Assembly (NCBI GenBank): GCA_030998015.1 | Contig: JARWMV010000044.1 | Coordinates: 52,948 to 116,947, forward strand | DNA: 64,000 bases | Reading direction: 5' to 3' | Origin: Ceratorhiza oryzae-sativae | Taxonomy: Eukaryota > Basidiomycota > Agaricomycetes > Cantharellales > Ceratobasidiaceae | Part shown: piece after piece, positions 23,796 through 33,114 of the stretch | Numbering within the stretch: position 1 is the first letter of the stretch | Layout of the letters: every line of letters starts with the position of its first letter | The notes under the pieces: generated by a model | What the model was told of the DNA's origin: nothing | The model's input: the letters and a program-made list of their open reading frames with translations, nothing else | Database searches by the model: none | Translations under genes and position numbers: made by a program

Positions 23796-24236
23796 TGTTA
23801 CAGGTCAGGGTACACTTGAATATCTAGAGCTTAAGTAAATGTAGATATGTTAGCATACACTAATTGTCCTCAATACTTCTTAGACTAGAGTAAGAAGGCT
23901 CAAAGTAGTTGCAATGTGATCGAGTAACACTCAAGGTAGTCTTAATCTTTCACAGTGTAAACTGACTAATTTATAGGTATAAAGAGCAAGACTACTATGG
24001 TCAGGTTCCCTTAGATATCTTAAATGTAGTTCAGCCCTAGTTGCTTGGACTAACTGATACTAATCTTAATACTAAACTTTAAGCGATAGCTTATAGGATA
24101 GATGGTGGGCTGCCTAATGCATGTACTTCCTCAGCTACAGGTACTTAGATTTCCTCTAATAGCTGGTACTTAATGTCATGCTCAATCAGGCAATATTGTA
24201 TCCTTATATATCTCTGTATATAAGATACAATGAATC
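23796..24236 (-). mobile_element. LTR family C fragment (3' part, reverse orientation)
   Basis: Starts TGTTACAGGTCAGGGTACAC, the reverse complement of the LTR C right end, and runs about 440 bp before being cut by the family A LTR at 24237. It covers the part of LTR C that is missing from the inverted copy beginning at 14918. Confidence 0.7.
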
Positions 24237-24613
24237 TGTCAACAACGACAAGTCAGGCGACAAGGAAAATAGTAAGAAAAATAAAAGAACTTGTATTCGA
24301 CGAGAGGTCAAGTTCTTGAGGAGTCCTCTACGAACTTGACCTGGTTTATATACATAGTATGAGCCACATCATAACAAACAAGTCCGTACAGTGAGTCATG
24401 ACAGATAAGAGATAGAAGCAGTAGAAGCGACTGCAGAACTGCGGAATTTCACATTGGAGTTGAAATACATCTCGGTTACCAGTCCGGAACATTCCATGAG
24501 TCACATGACACAGATATACCATAAAAGGCAAGTATGTTTTGAAGATGATCTCATAAAATGTAGTAAATTGAGAAAATATTATAGAGTGGATATATGCATG
24601 TCAGTTCATGACA
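24237..24613 (-). repeat. 3' LTR of A2
   Basis: 377 bp, reverse orientation, ends TGTCAACAACG and CATGACA, adjacent to the purine tract (GGGGGGAAG on the minus strand). TATA and hairpin arms are present. The left flank GAATC has no matching partner on the other side. Confidence 0.85.
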
Positions 24614-27600
24614 CTTCCCCCCTTCAAGGCACAGTGGTCCTGGGGTGCCTTTGGGTGCGACTTGACATAGTCGGCAATGAGTTCTGGCGCGTTCACCAGG
24701 TCATCATAGGTTAACCATTGTCGCTCGTCGTAGCTGAGCCACTTGACATAGTATTCAAAGATGTTAGATCTTTTGTTGTATCGTGACTTTATGATCTGTT
24801 CCACTTTGAATTCTTCTTCCCCTTCAGGGGTTACCACAGGTGGTGGTGGGGGAACCTGACGGCCATGGGGGTCATCTTTATATTTGGTCAGGAGTGAGAC
24901 GTGAAATACTGGGTGTATTTTCATGGTTATCGGTAGGTCCAGTTTGTAGGCATGTGTGCCATGTTGTGCTACCACCTTGAATGTCCAACTCTTTTGTGGG
25001 CCAGTTTCCTGGAGGCCTGCTGTGTCTGTATGTTTTTGGTATCAAGCCAGACTTTGTCTCCAACCTTAATAGCTTCAGGAGTCTGATGCCTCTGGTCGTA
25101 GTATTCCTTGATCCTCTGGTTTGCTATTTCCAGGGCTGCCTTAAGTTTGTCATGGCCCTTTTGGAGCCATTCTGCATGGTTGTCTGCTAAAGGGAGTTCT
25201 GGTTCCTCCCTGTCCCCGACTGCTAGCCTTGGGTGGAAACTGTAGTTTGCAAAGAATGGTGATTTGCCAGTTGAGGCGTTGACACCATTATTGTAGGCAA
25301 ATTCAGCTAATGGTAGGAGCGAGACCCAATCATCTTGTCTGTCTGACACATAGTGTCTGATGTACCCTTCCACTACTTGGTTGGCCTGTTCGGACTGGCC
25401 ATCTGTCTGAGGGTGGTATGCTGTGGAGTAGGAGGGTTTTATATCCAGTCATTTGTATAAGTGCCTTAAGAATTTGGATGTGAAGTTGGGGCTGCAGTCT
25501 GAGATTGTTTTCCGTGGTAACCCATGGAGTTTCCATACATATGTTAGGAACAGGTTGGTGCAATCCATAGCACTGGCTTCCGATTGACATGGAATAAAGT
25601 GGACCATTTTTGTCAGGCGGTCGACAACTGTAAATATGGCATCAAATCCCTCTGACAGGGGTAGCCTGGTGATCAGATCATAAGTAATTTCCTCCCAAGG
25701 TTTTTCTGGTGCAGGTATTGGGTTTAAGAGCCCTGGGGGAACTTGGTTGCTGTGCTTGTTCCTGATGCATGACTTGCAGTGTGTGACATATTCGTTGACT
25801 GATTTTTTCATTGATAACCATGTGTATTTGCAATTTAACAATTCATATGTTCTGAACTGTCCTGGGTGTCCTGCTGCTGGGCTATTGTGATGGCTTTCAA
25901 TGACCAGTTTGCGAAGTTCTTTGTTATTTGGGATGTAGATTCTGCCCTTGTATTGTAAGAGTCCTTCGTCCCATTCCCAATCTTTGACCTTCTCATTGTC
26001 ATCTAGGGCTTTTAGGACTTTTGATAGGTGTTCGTCCCCTGGGATAGCATCCCTAATGAGTTGTTCTAGGTCATTGTCTGGTGTGATTGCTTGCAGGCAT
26101 AGTGATTTCAGCTCCAAAAATTGGTTTTGCGCAAGCAGAGCTTGGCTCTCACCCCCCTCTTTAGGGATGTGTCTTGACAGCCTAGAGAGTATGTCTGCCC
26201 GGCCATTCTTTGCCCCTTCAATATATAGAATCTTGAATTCGAACCTGGATAAGAACTCATGCCACTGTGTGACCCGACCGTTCAGTGGCCGATTTGTCTT
26301 CCAATACTCCAAATTCTTGTGGTCACAAACAATGTTTACTGGGTGTTCAGCCCCTTCTAGCAAATGACGCCAGTGTTTGAGGGCCTTTATAATTGCCAGC
26401 ATTTCTTTGTTGTAGATATCGTAATTTCTTTCTGCTGGGACCATTGCCTTGGAGTAATAGGAAATTGGGTGGAGCATTCCATCCTCTCCATATTGCAATA
26501 ACACAGCGCCTGTGGCATAGCCTGAGGCGTCGGTTTCCAAAATGAATGGTTTGTTGGGCTCTGGCTGAATTAGGAGGGGGGCTTCTTTTAATTTTTGCTT
26601 CAGCAGATTCCATGCTTGATCCCTTTCTTCTGTCCATTCCCATTTTACATCCTTCTTGACAAGTTCATAAAGACATCTTGTAATTTTTGAAAAGTCTTTT
26701 ATGAAGTGCCTCAGCCAATTTGCAAACCCCAACCCTTCCAGGACTTCAGTTGGGTTGGTAGGGGTTGGCCATTCAACAGCCTTTTCAACCTTGGCTGGGT
26801 CTACTTTAATTCCCTGGGGAGTCACTACTATTCCCAGGTAATCGACTTCAGTGACATCGAAAACACATTTCTCCAGGGTGCAATATAGGCCAGCTTTTTG
26901 AAGGCAACGTAAGACTTCCTTGACATGTTCATCATGTTCTTCCTGGTCTTTGGAGAATACTAATATGTCATCCATATAGATTACCACATAAATGCCCTCG
27001 ATGTCTTGGAACTCTTCCCAGATCATGGCCATGAAGGTTCCTGGTGCGTTCTTTTGACCAAATTGCATGACTAAGGGCTCGTACAGCCCATATTTGGTCT
27101 TAAACGCTGCTTTCCATTTGTCCCCTTCCCGAATTCATATGAGGTTGAAGCCCCACTTTAGATCAAACTTGGTGAATATCTTTGCCCCACGCAGTGTCTC
27201 CACAATATCATTGATGCATGGGAGTGGGTACACATTGGAGACTGTCATTTCGTTTAGTCGCTGGTAGTCGATGCACATGCGCAGCTTCCCATTCTTCTTT
27301 TTGACAAATATGACTGGAGATGCCATTGGTGACCTTGAGGGTCTGATATGCCCTGCTTTCAGTTGGCGCTCCAAGGTTTTGTGCAATTCTGCATCTTCCT
27401 TGACACCCACACTATAAATGGGGCCATGCCTTGGGCTGGCATCCGGTTTTAAATCTATTTCCATATCCCACTTCCTGTGGGGTGGTAACGGCTGGATGTC
27501 GTCTTCTTCAGTGAATATTTTCTTGAACTCCCTGTACTTGGTTGGGAGGGAGTCTAGAGAGTCCAACTGGAGCTCCTTGGGTTCGTTTGCTTGCACATGT

Positions 27601-28130
27601 AGGGGTTTTGTAATGCAGTGTTTCAAGCATATTGGTGAGTTGAACTTCATATCTTTCCCCTCCCAATCAATGTCTGGGTGATGGAATTTGAGCCACAACA
27701 TGCCCAGAACTAGATCATTTTTGCCGACGTTCACAATGTAGGCACTGAGGATCTCTCGGTGCTCTTGAATACACAACTGAAAGGTGCAGTAATGGGTCAC
27801 AGACCCAGAGTCTATCTCCCTTCCACCGATTACCCTCAGTTTCTTGGGTGTTTTTAGGACGACAGTAGGAATACGGTATTGTTTAACCAAATCTTCATGT
27901 ATAAATACTGACGTGGCCCCTGAGTCAATCATGGCCCATCCGTTAAATTTTTTCATGTTATATGCAGATTTGCGTTCGGGGGTTATGCACAGGGGAAATG
28001 CATGAAAGAAAAACTGTAGTTGTGATTGGTTTCCTAACAACATACATTCCATTTCCAAATTTTTATTTTCATTATGCGCATTTTGTAACATAGCGCCCAA
28101 GACCGCCCCCCTGGCATGGTTTGAGCTCAT
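24601..28130 (-). pseudogene. pol: A2 Pol, disrupted
   Basis: Same domain order as A1 Pol. The start ATG (28128-28130) overlaps the gag TGA as ATGA. Protease (MIDSGATSVFI) and the RT N-terminus are open to a stop at 27135-27137 (CGA in A1, TGA here). The RT core with YMDDILVFS, RNase H and integrase zinc finger continue at 27068-25449, ending at TGA where A1 has CGG. The integrase core follows, with a one-base deletion near 24980. The chromodomain (IIKSRYNKRSNIFEYYVKW) is in the last frame, ending at 24601. At the site of the A1 internal stop, A2 has CAA and reads through. Confidence 0.88.
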
Positions 28131-29458
28131 TCTTTTACCGACTCATCGTCGGTTGTTTCTATATCCTCAACCACTGCCTTGTATCCTGACATCTTGGCTG
28201 AGGGACATTTGGCGGCGATATGGCCCTGTCCTCCACAGTTATAGCAGGTGTTTGTTCCCTTCCCCTTTCCTGTGCTATCCAGATCCATTGTGTCTGGATC
28301 CTTTGCCTTGGGGACCGCCAGTGGATGATTATCCTTCTTTATGTCCTTGAAGGATTCTTGTACGTTGGCATTGCTGCCATTGTAGCGGACAGTTGGGACT
28401 GTGAAACCTTTCGCGTTGGGTCCAATGGCCACAATCTGACCTTTTACAGCTTTCCTGTCCTTAATCTTGTATATCTGTTCCCCATTTTTGAATTTCTCCT
28501 TTTGGGGAGTGCTTTGGGGGTTGTTTGTTGGCCTACTGGATGAGGCATTGCTGCTGGACTTGTTACCCCCATGAGACGTTTGTTTGCTGCCGAATGAGAT
28601 GAGGTGGCGGTCAATTTCTAGGGCTTGCTGAGTGAGTTGGGCAAAAGTTTTGGTGCAAGGGTCATAGTTTTGGGCCACCATGCTATCTTTTATGTCTGAT
28701 GATAGACCATCATAGAACTGATCACGCATGGCAGCATCGTTGTAGTTGAGACCTGTGGAATATAGGTTGAATAGGGTGAGGTAATCCTGAACCGTCTTGG
28801 ATTGTTTCAATTTCCGCCACTTGTTGTGGTTATTTTCGGTGTGGTTCAGGTCCCCATAACGGGTAGTGAATTCTTGCCAGAACAGATTGGCATCGTGAAG
28901 CCAGGGAATTGCAGTTCCAGGATTTAAAATTTCAAATTCTTCATACGAGTTGACCCATTCAGCTGCTGACCCTTCGAGATAAGATGTGATGAAGGCAACC
29001 ACTTGATCAGCCGAATGCCCACTCATGTTTGTATTAATGTATTGGGCACATGCAATTCTGAATGAGATGGCGTCTTCTCGTTTTGTGCCATCAAACTTTT
29101 GAGGGGCAGCCATCTTAACCTTTGCAGTTGACCCACCAGAGGGGGCAGGTGCTGTTGGTTGTGGTTGGGCTGCACTGGAGGGAGCTAGTACTTGAGCAGT
29201 GCCTGAGCCTCCTGTGGAAGTGTTGATTTGCGCTTCGATACATGTGATAGTGGTCTGGAGGATGGCTAACATCCCCACTAGATTGTTAACATTGGTGGCT
29301 AATCCAGCCACGTCTGCATCTATTTTTGTCTGATTGGTGGTAAGTTTGGCCTCAAGTGAGTCCGTGTAGGTTTTATTATTGTGTTCAACGTCTCCAATAT
29401 CATTTTGGAGATTGTTGGTTTGTTCTCGTAATTCATCCATTGACTGGAGCATATAGAT
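28127..29458 (-). CDS. gag: A2 Gag, 5' truncated
   Basis: About 440 residues, missing about 20 N-terminal residues compared with A1 Gag because the sequence is cut by the LTR of B1 at 29459. It keeps the capsid-like domain and a CCHC knuckle CYNCGGQGHIAAKC. It ends DESVKE with TGA at 28127-28129, which overlaps the pol ATG. Confidence 0.88.
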   Translation of the reverse strand: MYMLQSMDELREQTNNLQNDIGDVEHNNKTYTDSLEAKLTTNQTKIDADVAGLATNVNNLVGMLAILQTTITCIEAQINTSTGGSGTAQVLAPSSAAQPQPTAPAPSGGSTAKVKMAAPQKFDGTKREDAISFRIACAQYINTNMSGHSADQVVAFITSYLEGSAAEWVNSYEEFEILNPGTAIPWLHDANLFWQEFTTRYGDLNHTENNHNKWRKLKQSKTVQDYLTLFNLYSTGLNYNDAAMRDQFYDGLSSDIKDSMVAQNYDPCTKTFAQLTQQALEIDRHLISFGSKQTSHGGNKSSSNASSSRPTNNPQSTPQKEKFKNGEQIYKIKDRKAVKGQIVAIGPNAKGFTVPTVRYNGSNANVQESFKDIKKDNHPLAVPKAKDPDTMDLDSTGKGKGTNTCYNCGGQGHIAAKCPSAKMSGYKAVVEDIETTDDESVKE

Positions 29459-30353
29459 TGTCGTGACCCTCTGGAGGCTCCCTGGTGGAGCACTTAAGTA
29501 GTGGCTACATTGACGGTTTGGTGCTATGCAGTATGTATTGAGTGTTCTAGTTACATTGTTTTGCTATGGTCTATGGTGGTTGACAAGATAAAGCAAGCTG
29601 AGGCGTCCAGTCTTGCTTTATCCTCCTTATATATACCTGTGGCTGCGGTGGCTGCAGATGTATTATCTAAGCACACTCTGCAGTAGGTGTAGGTTATGTA
29701 TAGTACTATGGGTTAGGTAATTGTTTGTCTTAAGTTTGTGCGGCTCCAAATCTTATAGAGCTGTGCGAGGTCCGAGGGGTAGGCGCTGAGGTCATGTGAT
29801 CCTGCCGTAAGCGCCGAGATCACGTGACAACTGCTCCTCGCTCCAAGTAACATGGGAGAGAAATGCTGGAGCGAGTTCAGGGTAACAACCGTAAGCGCTG
29901 AGGTCACATGACCCTTCTGTAAGTGCTGAGATCATGTGACAACTCGCTCCTCGCTCCAAGTAACAAGGGAGAGAAATGCTGGAGCAAGTTCAGGGTAACC
30001 ACTGTAGGCGCTGAGGTCATGTGATCATGCTGTAAGCGCCAAGATCACGTGACAACTCGCTCCTCGCTCCAAGTAACAAGGGAGAGAAATGCTGGAGTGA
30101 GTTCAGGGTAACCACCGTAGGCGCTGAGGTCACGTGATCCTGTCGTAAGCGCCAAGATCACGTGACAACTCACTCCTCGCTCCAAGTAACAATGGAGAGA
30201 AATGCTGGAGCGAGTTCAGGGTAACCACCGTAAGCGCCGGCTAAGCGCCGAGGTCACGTGACCTTGTTTATGGCTTGTTCCGCTTAGGAAAAATGCCATA
30301 AATCTGTAGAAATATTTGGTTGTTTTGTTATGTCTGTTTGACGGGTCATAACA
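29459..30353 (-). repeat. 3' LTR of B1, with four tandem repeat units
   Basis: 895 bp, with TGTCGTGACC and GGGTCATAACA as its plus-strand ends. It contains four units of about 113 bp, each with palindromic GGTCACGTGATC / GATCACGTGAC-type motifs. A TATA box and the hairpin around CTTGCTTTAT lie in the distal part. Confidence 0.9.
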
Positions 30354-30366
30354 TTATCCCCCCCTT
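30354..30366 (-). promoter_or_regulatory. B1 polypurine tract
   Basis: On the minus strand AAAGGGGGGGATAA precedes the 3' LTR start TGTTATGACC. The same tract lies at 51960-51973 in B2. Confidence 0.8.
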
Positions 30367-30418
30367 TGGACATGTCTTGGGGGACCTCGAGACATGGTTT
30401 AGTTCCTTATGCAAAAGG

Positions 30419-30545
30419 AATCTCATGCACCAAGGAGGTTAAGGGTGCTGGACTCAAACCAACGACCTTTCGGCTGATTCAGTATCGTTCGATGAGGTCA
30501 GGCTGAGTCAGGCTAGACCCCTTAACCTCTCCGTTACATGAGATT
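30419..30545 (-). ncRNA. tRNA-like segment of element B (copy in B1)
   Basis: Minus-strand reading starts AATCTCATGTAACGGAGAGG and ends GCATGAGATT. The outer arms AATCTCATG/CATGAGATT pair, and an inner stem GAGGTTAAGG/CCTTAACCTC pairs. B-box-like GGTTTGAGTCC and A-box-like TAACGGAGAGG are each one base off consensus. B2 has a closer match. It lies between rep and the polypurine tract. It may be a tRNA-derived pol III unit or a structural RNA element; I cannot fold it into a regular cloverleaf by eye. Confidence 0.5.
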
Positions 30546-30663
30546 GTTTTTCTTTTCTTTGTTGTGGAGGTTATTTAGGGGTGAGGATTTGTCTGCTTCT
30601 TCTCAGAAAAGCCCCAACTGTTTGGATGGGCATAGCAGAAGTTGTACAGTACCATAAATTATT

Positions 30664-31951
30664 CTAAGGGAATACAAAGAATGGCTTTCCTCCTGCATAC
30701 ACCCATTCCACATTTCTTGATACCCATAAGTCCCCTTCTTCCCCCTCTATGTCTGACCAACATTTCATGATTGCCGACTGGCTATTTCCCAGAATGACTG
30801 TTGGCCGTACCTTCATCAATTTCACATGCGCGTACCTGCCTGTGAAGTCCGCCTCGTACTGGCTCAGGGCCTTGAGCGAGTACTTCCCGTTCAACTGGAC
30901 CATGTCATCCAGGATCCAAATGTCGGCATCTTCCGACAAGTTGCCCATATTCCACACATTGCACATCTGGCTGTGGCAGCCCTTGGATTGTGCATATGCC
31001 GTTTTCCCCGTTCCAGTTTCTCCTTCTATCACCAGGATGCGATGGCGCACCCCTCTTCCCCTCTTCTCGACTTCCTCGGCAAACCATCTGTCTGCTCGGT
31101 CGATGTGCTCCCGGTCTTCCGGGACCTCTAACTCCACAGGGATTGCAGGCATGCAACCCTGGTCTTCCTTGTATGTGTACTTGGCATATGCTTGTACCAA
31201 GTTCCACGTCGTCACCATCTGGAGGGGGCGGAGGCGCTTGAACGCCTGGTAGTACTCCTGTTTTGTTGCTGAGGCAACAATCTCCGTCCCATCCTCCAAG
31301 TCTGCCTCCATCCTTGACCTTTTTCCGCCCTTTCCCTTTACCAAAATCTCCTCCAACCTTTCCAAGGTCAGGTCCCCTGCCATCAGGTCCTCTATCTCCT
31401 CCCCATTAGCTCCAACGTCCTTCCAAAGATAGTTGAAGGCATCCCTTGCTGGGTTGCCTCCTGGTCCGTCCTTGAGGTCCTTCGGCAGGATGTTGGGGTG
31501 TTGCCCCTCGAAGTCCCAGAACCGGGTGTTCTGGGTGTTCCAGCTGCCCTTCCGCTCCTGACTGATGGAGAGGGCATGGACATGGAGGGGCCAGGCCAGG
31601 TTGTAGTTTGGTTCCTCGGGGTTGTGGCGTTCCACCACTGCCAAAGTCGCCCAATGATTTGGCCGTTGGCGGCAGAACACCTCGTATTCAGGCGACGAGC
31701 CCACTTGAGGGCTGATCGTGTAGCTTCGACCAGGTCAGCAGCACCGCCCTGGTCTGGACGCGGAACCGAGGGGCCGGCGCGGTTTCGGTCAGCTCTTCGG
31801 ACCCCCGATCCGTCAGCGTAGGCCGCATAGAAGCGGGTGAGGGGGCTTGGCTTGATACCGAGGGCACTGGCAATGGCGACGCCGACCTCTGCCCTTTGCT
31901 TGATCCGCTTGGCTGGGCTGTTGCCGCGTTCGATCCATTTCCGCTTAGCAT
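30664..31951 (-). CDS. rep: CRESS-DNA-virus-like replication initiator (Rep) carried by B1
   Basis: About 430 residues. An N-terminal Ser/Pro-rich extension is followed by HUH-endonuclease motifs: motif I VLLTWSK (residues about 70-76), motif II with the two His in LHVHALS (about 31570-31590) and motif III with the catalytic Tyr in NYLWKD (about 31430). The C-terminal half is an SF3 helicase: Walker A GETGTGKT (31000-31023), Walker B IWILDD and motif C VILGNS. It is expected to nick and replicate single-stranded circular DNA in relatives (geminivirus, genomovirus and similar groups). One apparent extra base near 31684, between motifs I and II, puts the two halves in different frames; every motif survives. 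A minus-strand TATA (TTATATAG) lies about 40 bp upstream. It is in the same sense as pol. Which CRESS lineage it belongs to is not decided. Confidence 0.8.
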
Positions 31952-31994
31952 CGTTTACAGTTTTAGAGGTATTTGGGGACTGGGAAGAGAGCAT

Positions 31995-32493
31995 GAGAGT
32001 GCGGGTTATCTCGGGCCTTGTGCTTGTCTATATAAGCTGCAAGGTCCATTTTGATTGTCACATGACTCCGTCTTGCATTTGTTGTGATCACATGACGTTA
32101 TTTCGGTGATGACGCATCTCCGAGGGGTGCCCTCCCATCCATTCCTCCGCGTCGGCCTTGATCCTCGCTACGCTTGGGGCCTCCGCTCCCCCACTTCGGT
32201 CGGTGCCCCCTCTCCGACCCCTCCGGTAGTTAGGGGATAGCGTATATTCATGTGACTGGGCTAGGTCATGTGATTCCTGTGCTTTGTTGTTTATTTTCTG
32301 GCAGGTGGTCACGTGACTAGGCTAGGTCATGTGATTCCCATGCTTTGTTGTTTGTTTTCTGGCAGATGGTCACGTGTCTGTTGGTGTCACCTGACCAGAC
32401 CTTGTTTTGATGTTTGTGCAAGTTATTGTGTTGCACCGTGATTTTTTAATGTTTGTGGTTTTGTTGTTTTCCTTCCTCATCCCGTTCTTTACT
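31995..32493. promoter_or_regulatory. Divergent intergenic region between rep and antisense gene (B1)
   Basis: About 500 bp separates two divergent genes. It contains two direct repeats of about 61 bp (from about 32254 and about 32315; each with GGCTAGGTCATGTGATTCC and TTTTCTGGCAG), CACGTGA/CATGTGA palindromes, a GC-rich stretch with several GGGG/CCCC blocks, and a stem-loop at 32218-32236. The layout resembles the large intergenic region of ambisense CRESS genomes, but no canonical nonanucleotide was found. Confidence 0.5.
32218..32236. repeat. Small conserved stem-loop (CCCCT / AGGGG, 9-nt loop)
   Basis: A 5-bp stem with loop CCGGTAGTT; B2 has the same stem with one loop base changed at 49721-49739. 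It could be a replication-origin relic, but the loop does not match the usual nonanucleotide. Confidence 0.35.
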
Positions 32494-33020
32494 ATGTGTG
32501 TTATTTCCCTTAACTACAATCCCCTTGACTGCACCTGCTGGTCTCTCCCTGAGGGGGAGTACTGCGCCTACTGTGATGCTGTGTGCGACGCCTCCCTTGA
32601 AGACTTCTATCAAGGTGTTGGGGACTGGTTCTTCTGTGGGGTGCCAGGTATGTGTGTTCGTTCTTTGTCATTCTCACGTAGCTAACTTGTTCTGTAGAAG
32701 AGCGCATCCTCCTTGATGGTCGGGCCCATGAGGCCACCCTTGAGCGTGTCTGGGCGCTCGTTGATCAGGAGTACAAGTCCTTTGAGGAGCGGTCTCACCA
32801 GGCTGCTCTTGCCGAATTCTTCGAGGAGGGCTCTGCTCCCTTGTTTGATGAGGCTTCGCCCTTTGCAGCGTCTGGTTCTGGGTGTTTCCAGAACTACATG
32901 GCCGACCTCCCAGGGGGGGAGGCTCCTTGGCTGCAGCCCACTACCCGGTCAGTTGTTGGACCAATAAGAAGGATAAAGGGGCAAGAAGCCCTATACCCGG
33001 CCCCTCAAGGGCAAATGTAA
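32494..33020 (+). CDS. Antisense Cys-rich spliced gene inside B1
   Basis: Two exons, 32494-32647 and 32698-33020, joined over a 50-nt GT-AG intron (GTATGTG...CTGTAG), encode 158 residues. An in-frame upstream ATG at 32407 would add a hydrophobic leader of 29 residues. Residues about 10-50 are Cys-rich (DCTCWSLPEGEYCAYCD, CDASLEDFY, WFFCG). The second exon is acidic, with FEERSHQAALAEFFEEG and ASGSGCFQNYM. No family is recognised. It is transcribed against the retroelement and divergently from rep. B2 keeps the gene, including an intron of the same length, although its C-terminal tail differs by a one-base shift. Poly(A)-signal-like AAAATAAAA lies just downstream. Confidence 0.65.
32648..32697 (+). 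other. Intron of the antisense gene (B1)
   Basis: 50 nt from GTATGTGTG to TTCTGTAG. It survives in the retroelement because the element's genomic RNA is made from the other strand, where these splice signals are not read. Confidence 0.65.
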
Positions 33021-33114
33021 AAATAGAGAGTAAAAGAAATGTATTAAGTTTGGTGTGTAAAAGAAAATAAAAACTCTTATACATTCGGGAGACAATTTGT
33101 GGGAGGCAAAGTGG

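Larger units (their letters stand above)
24237..29458 (-). mobile_element. Truncated Ty3/gypsy retrotransposon A2
   Basis: Second copy of family A on the minus strand. The 3' LTR is 24237-24613, pol covers 24601-28130 and gag covers 28127-29458. It ends abruptly at gag codon VIYM where element B1's LTR begins. About 1.4 kb (LTR end, primer site and leader, compared with A1) is absent; a partial A LTR appears on the far side of B1 at 40183. Confidence 0.88.

Noticed and set aside
29700..30250. Regular about 113-bp direct repeats resembling a repeat-spacer array
   Set aside because: Whole units are repeated without unique spacers, and they lie inside LTRs of a fungal retroelement, so this is a minisatellite, not CRISPR.
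30749..31252. Plus-strand frames opposite rep (and equivalents at 51087-51497)
   Set aside because: They mirror the conserved rep codons and have no start context or known domain; unlike the gene at 32494 they lie entirely within rep.
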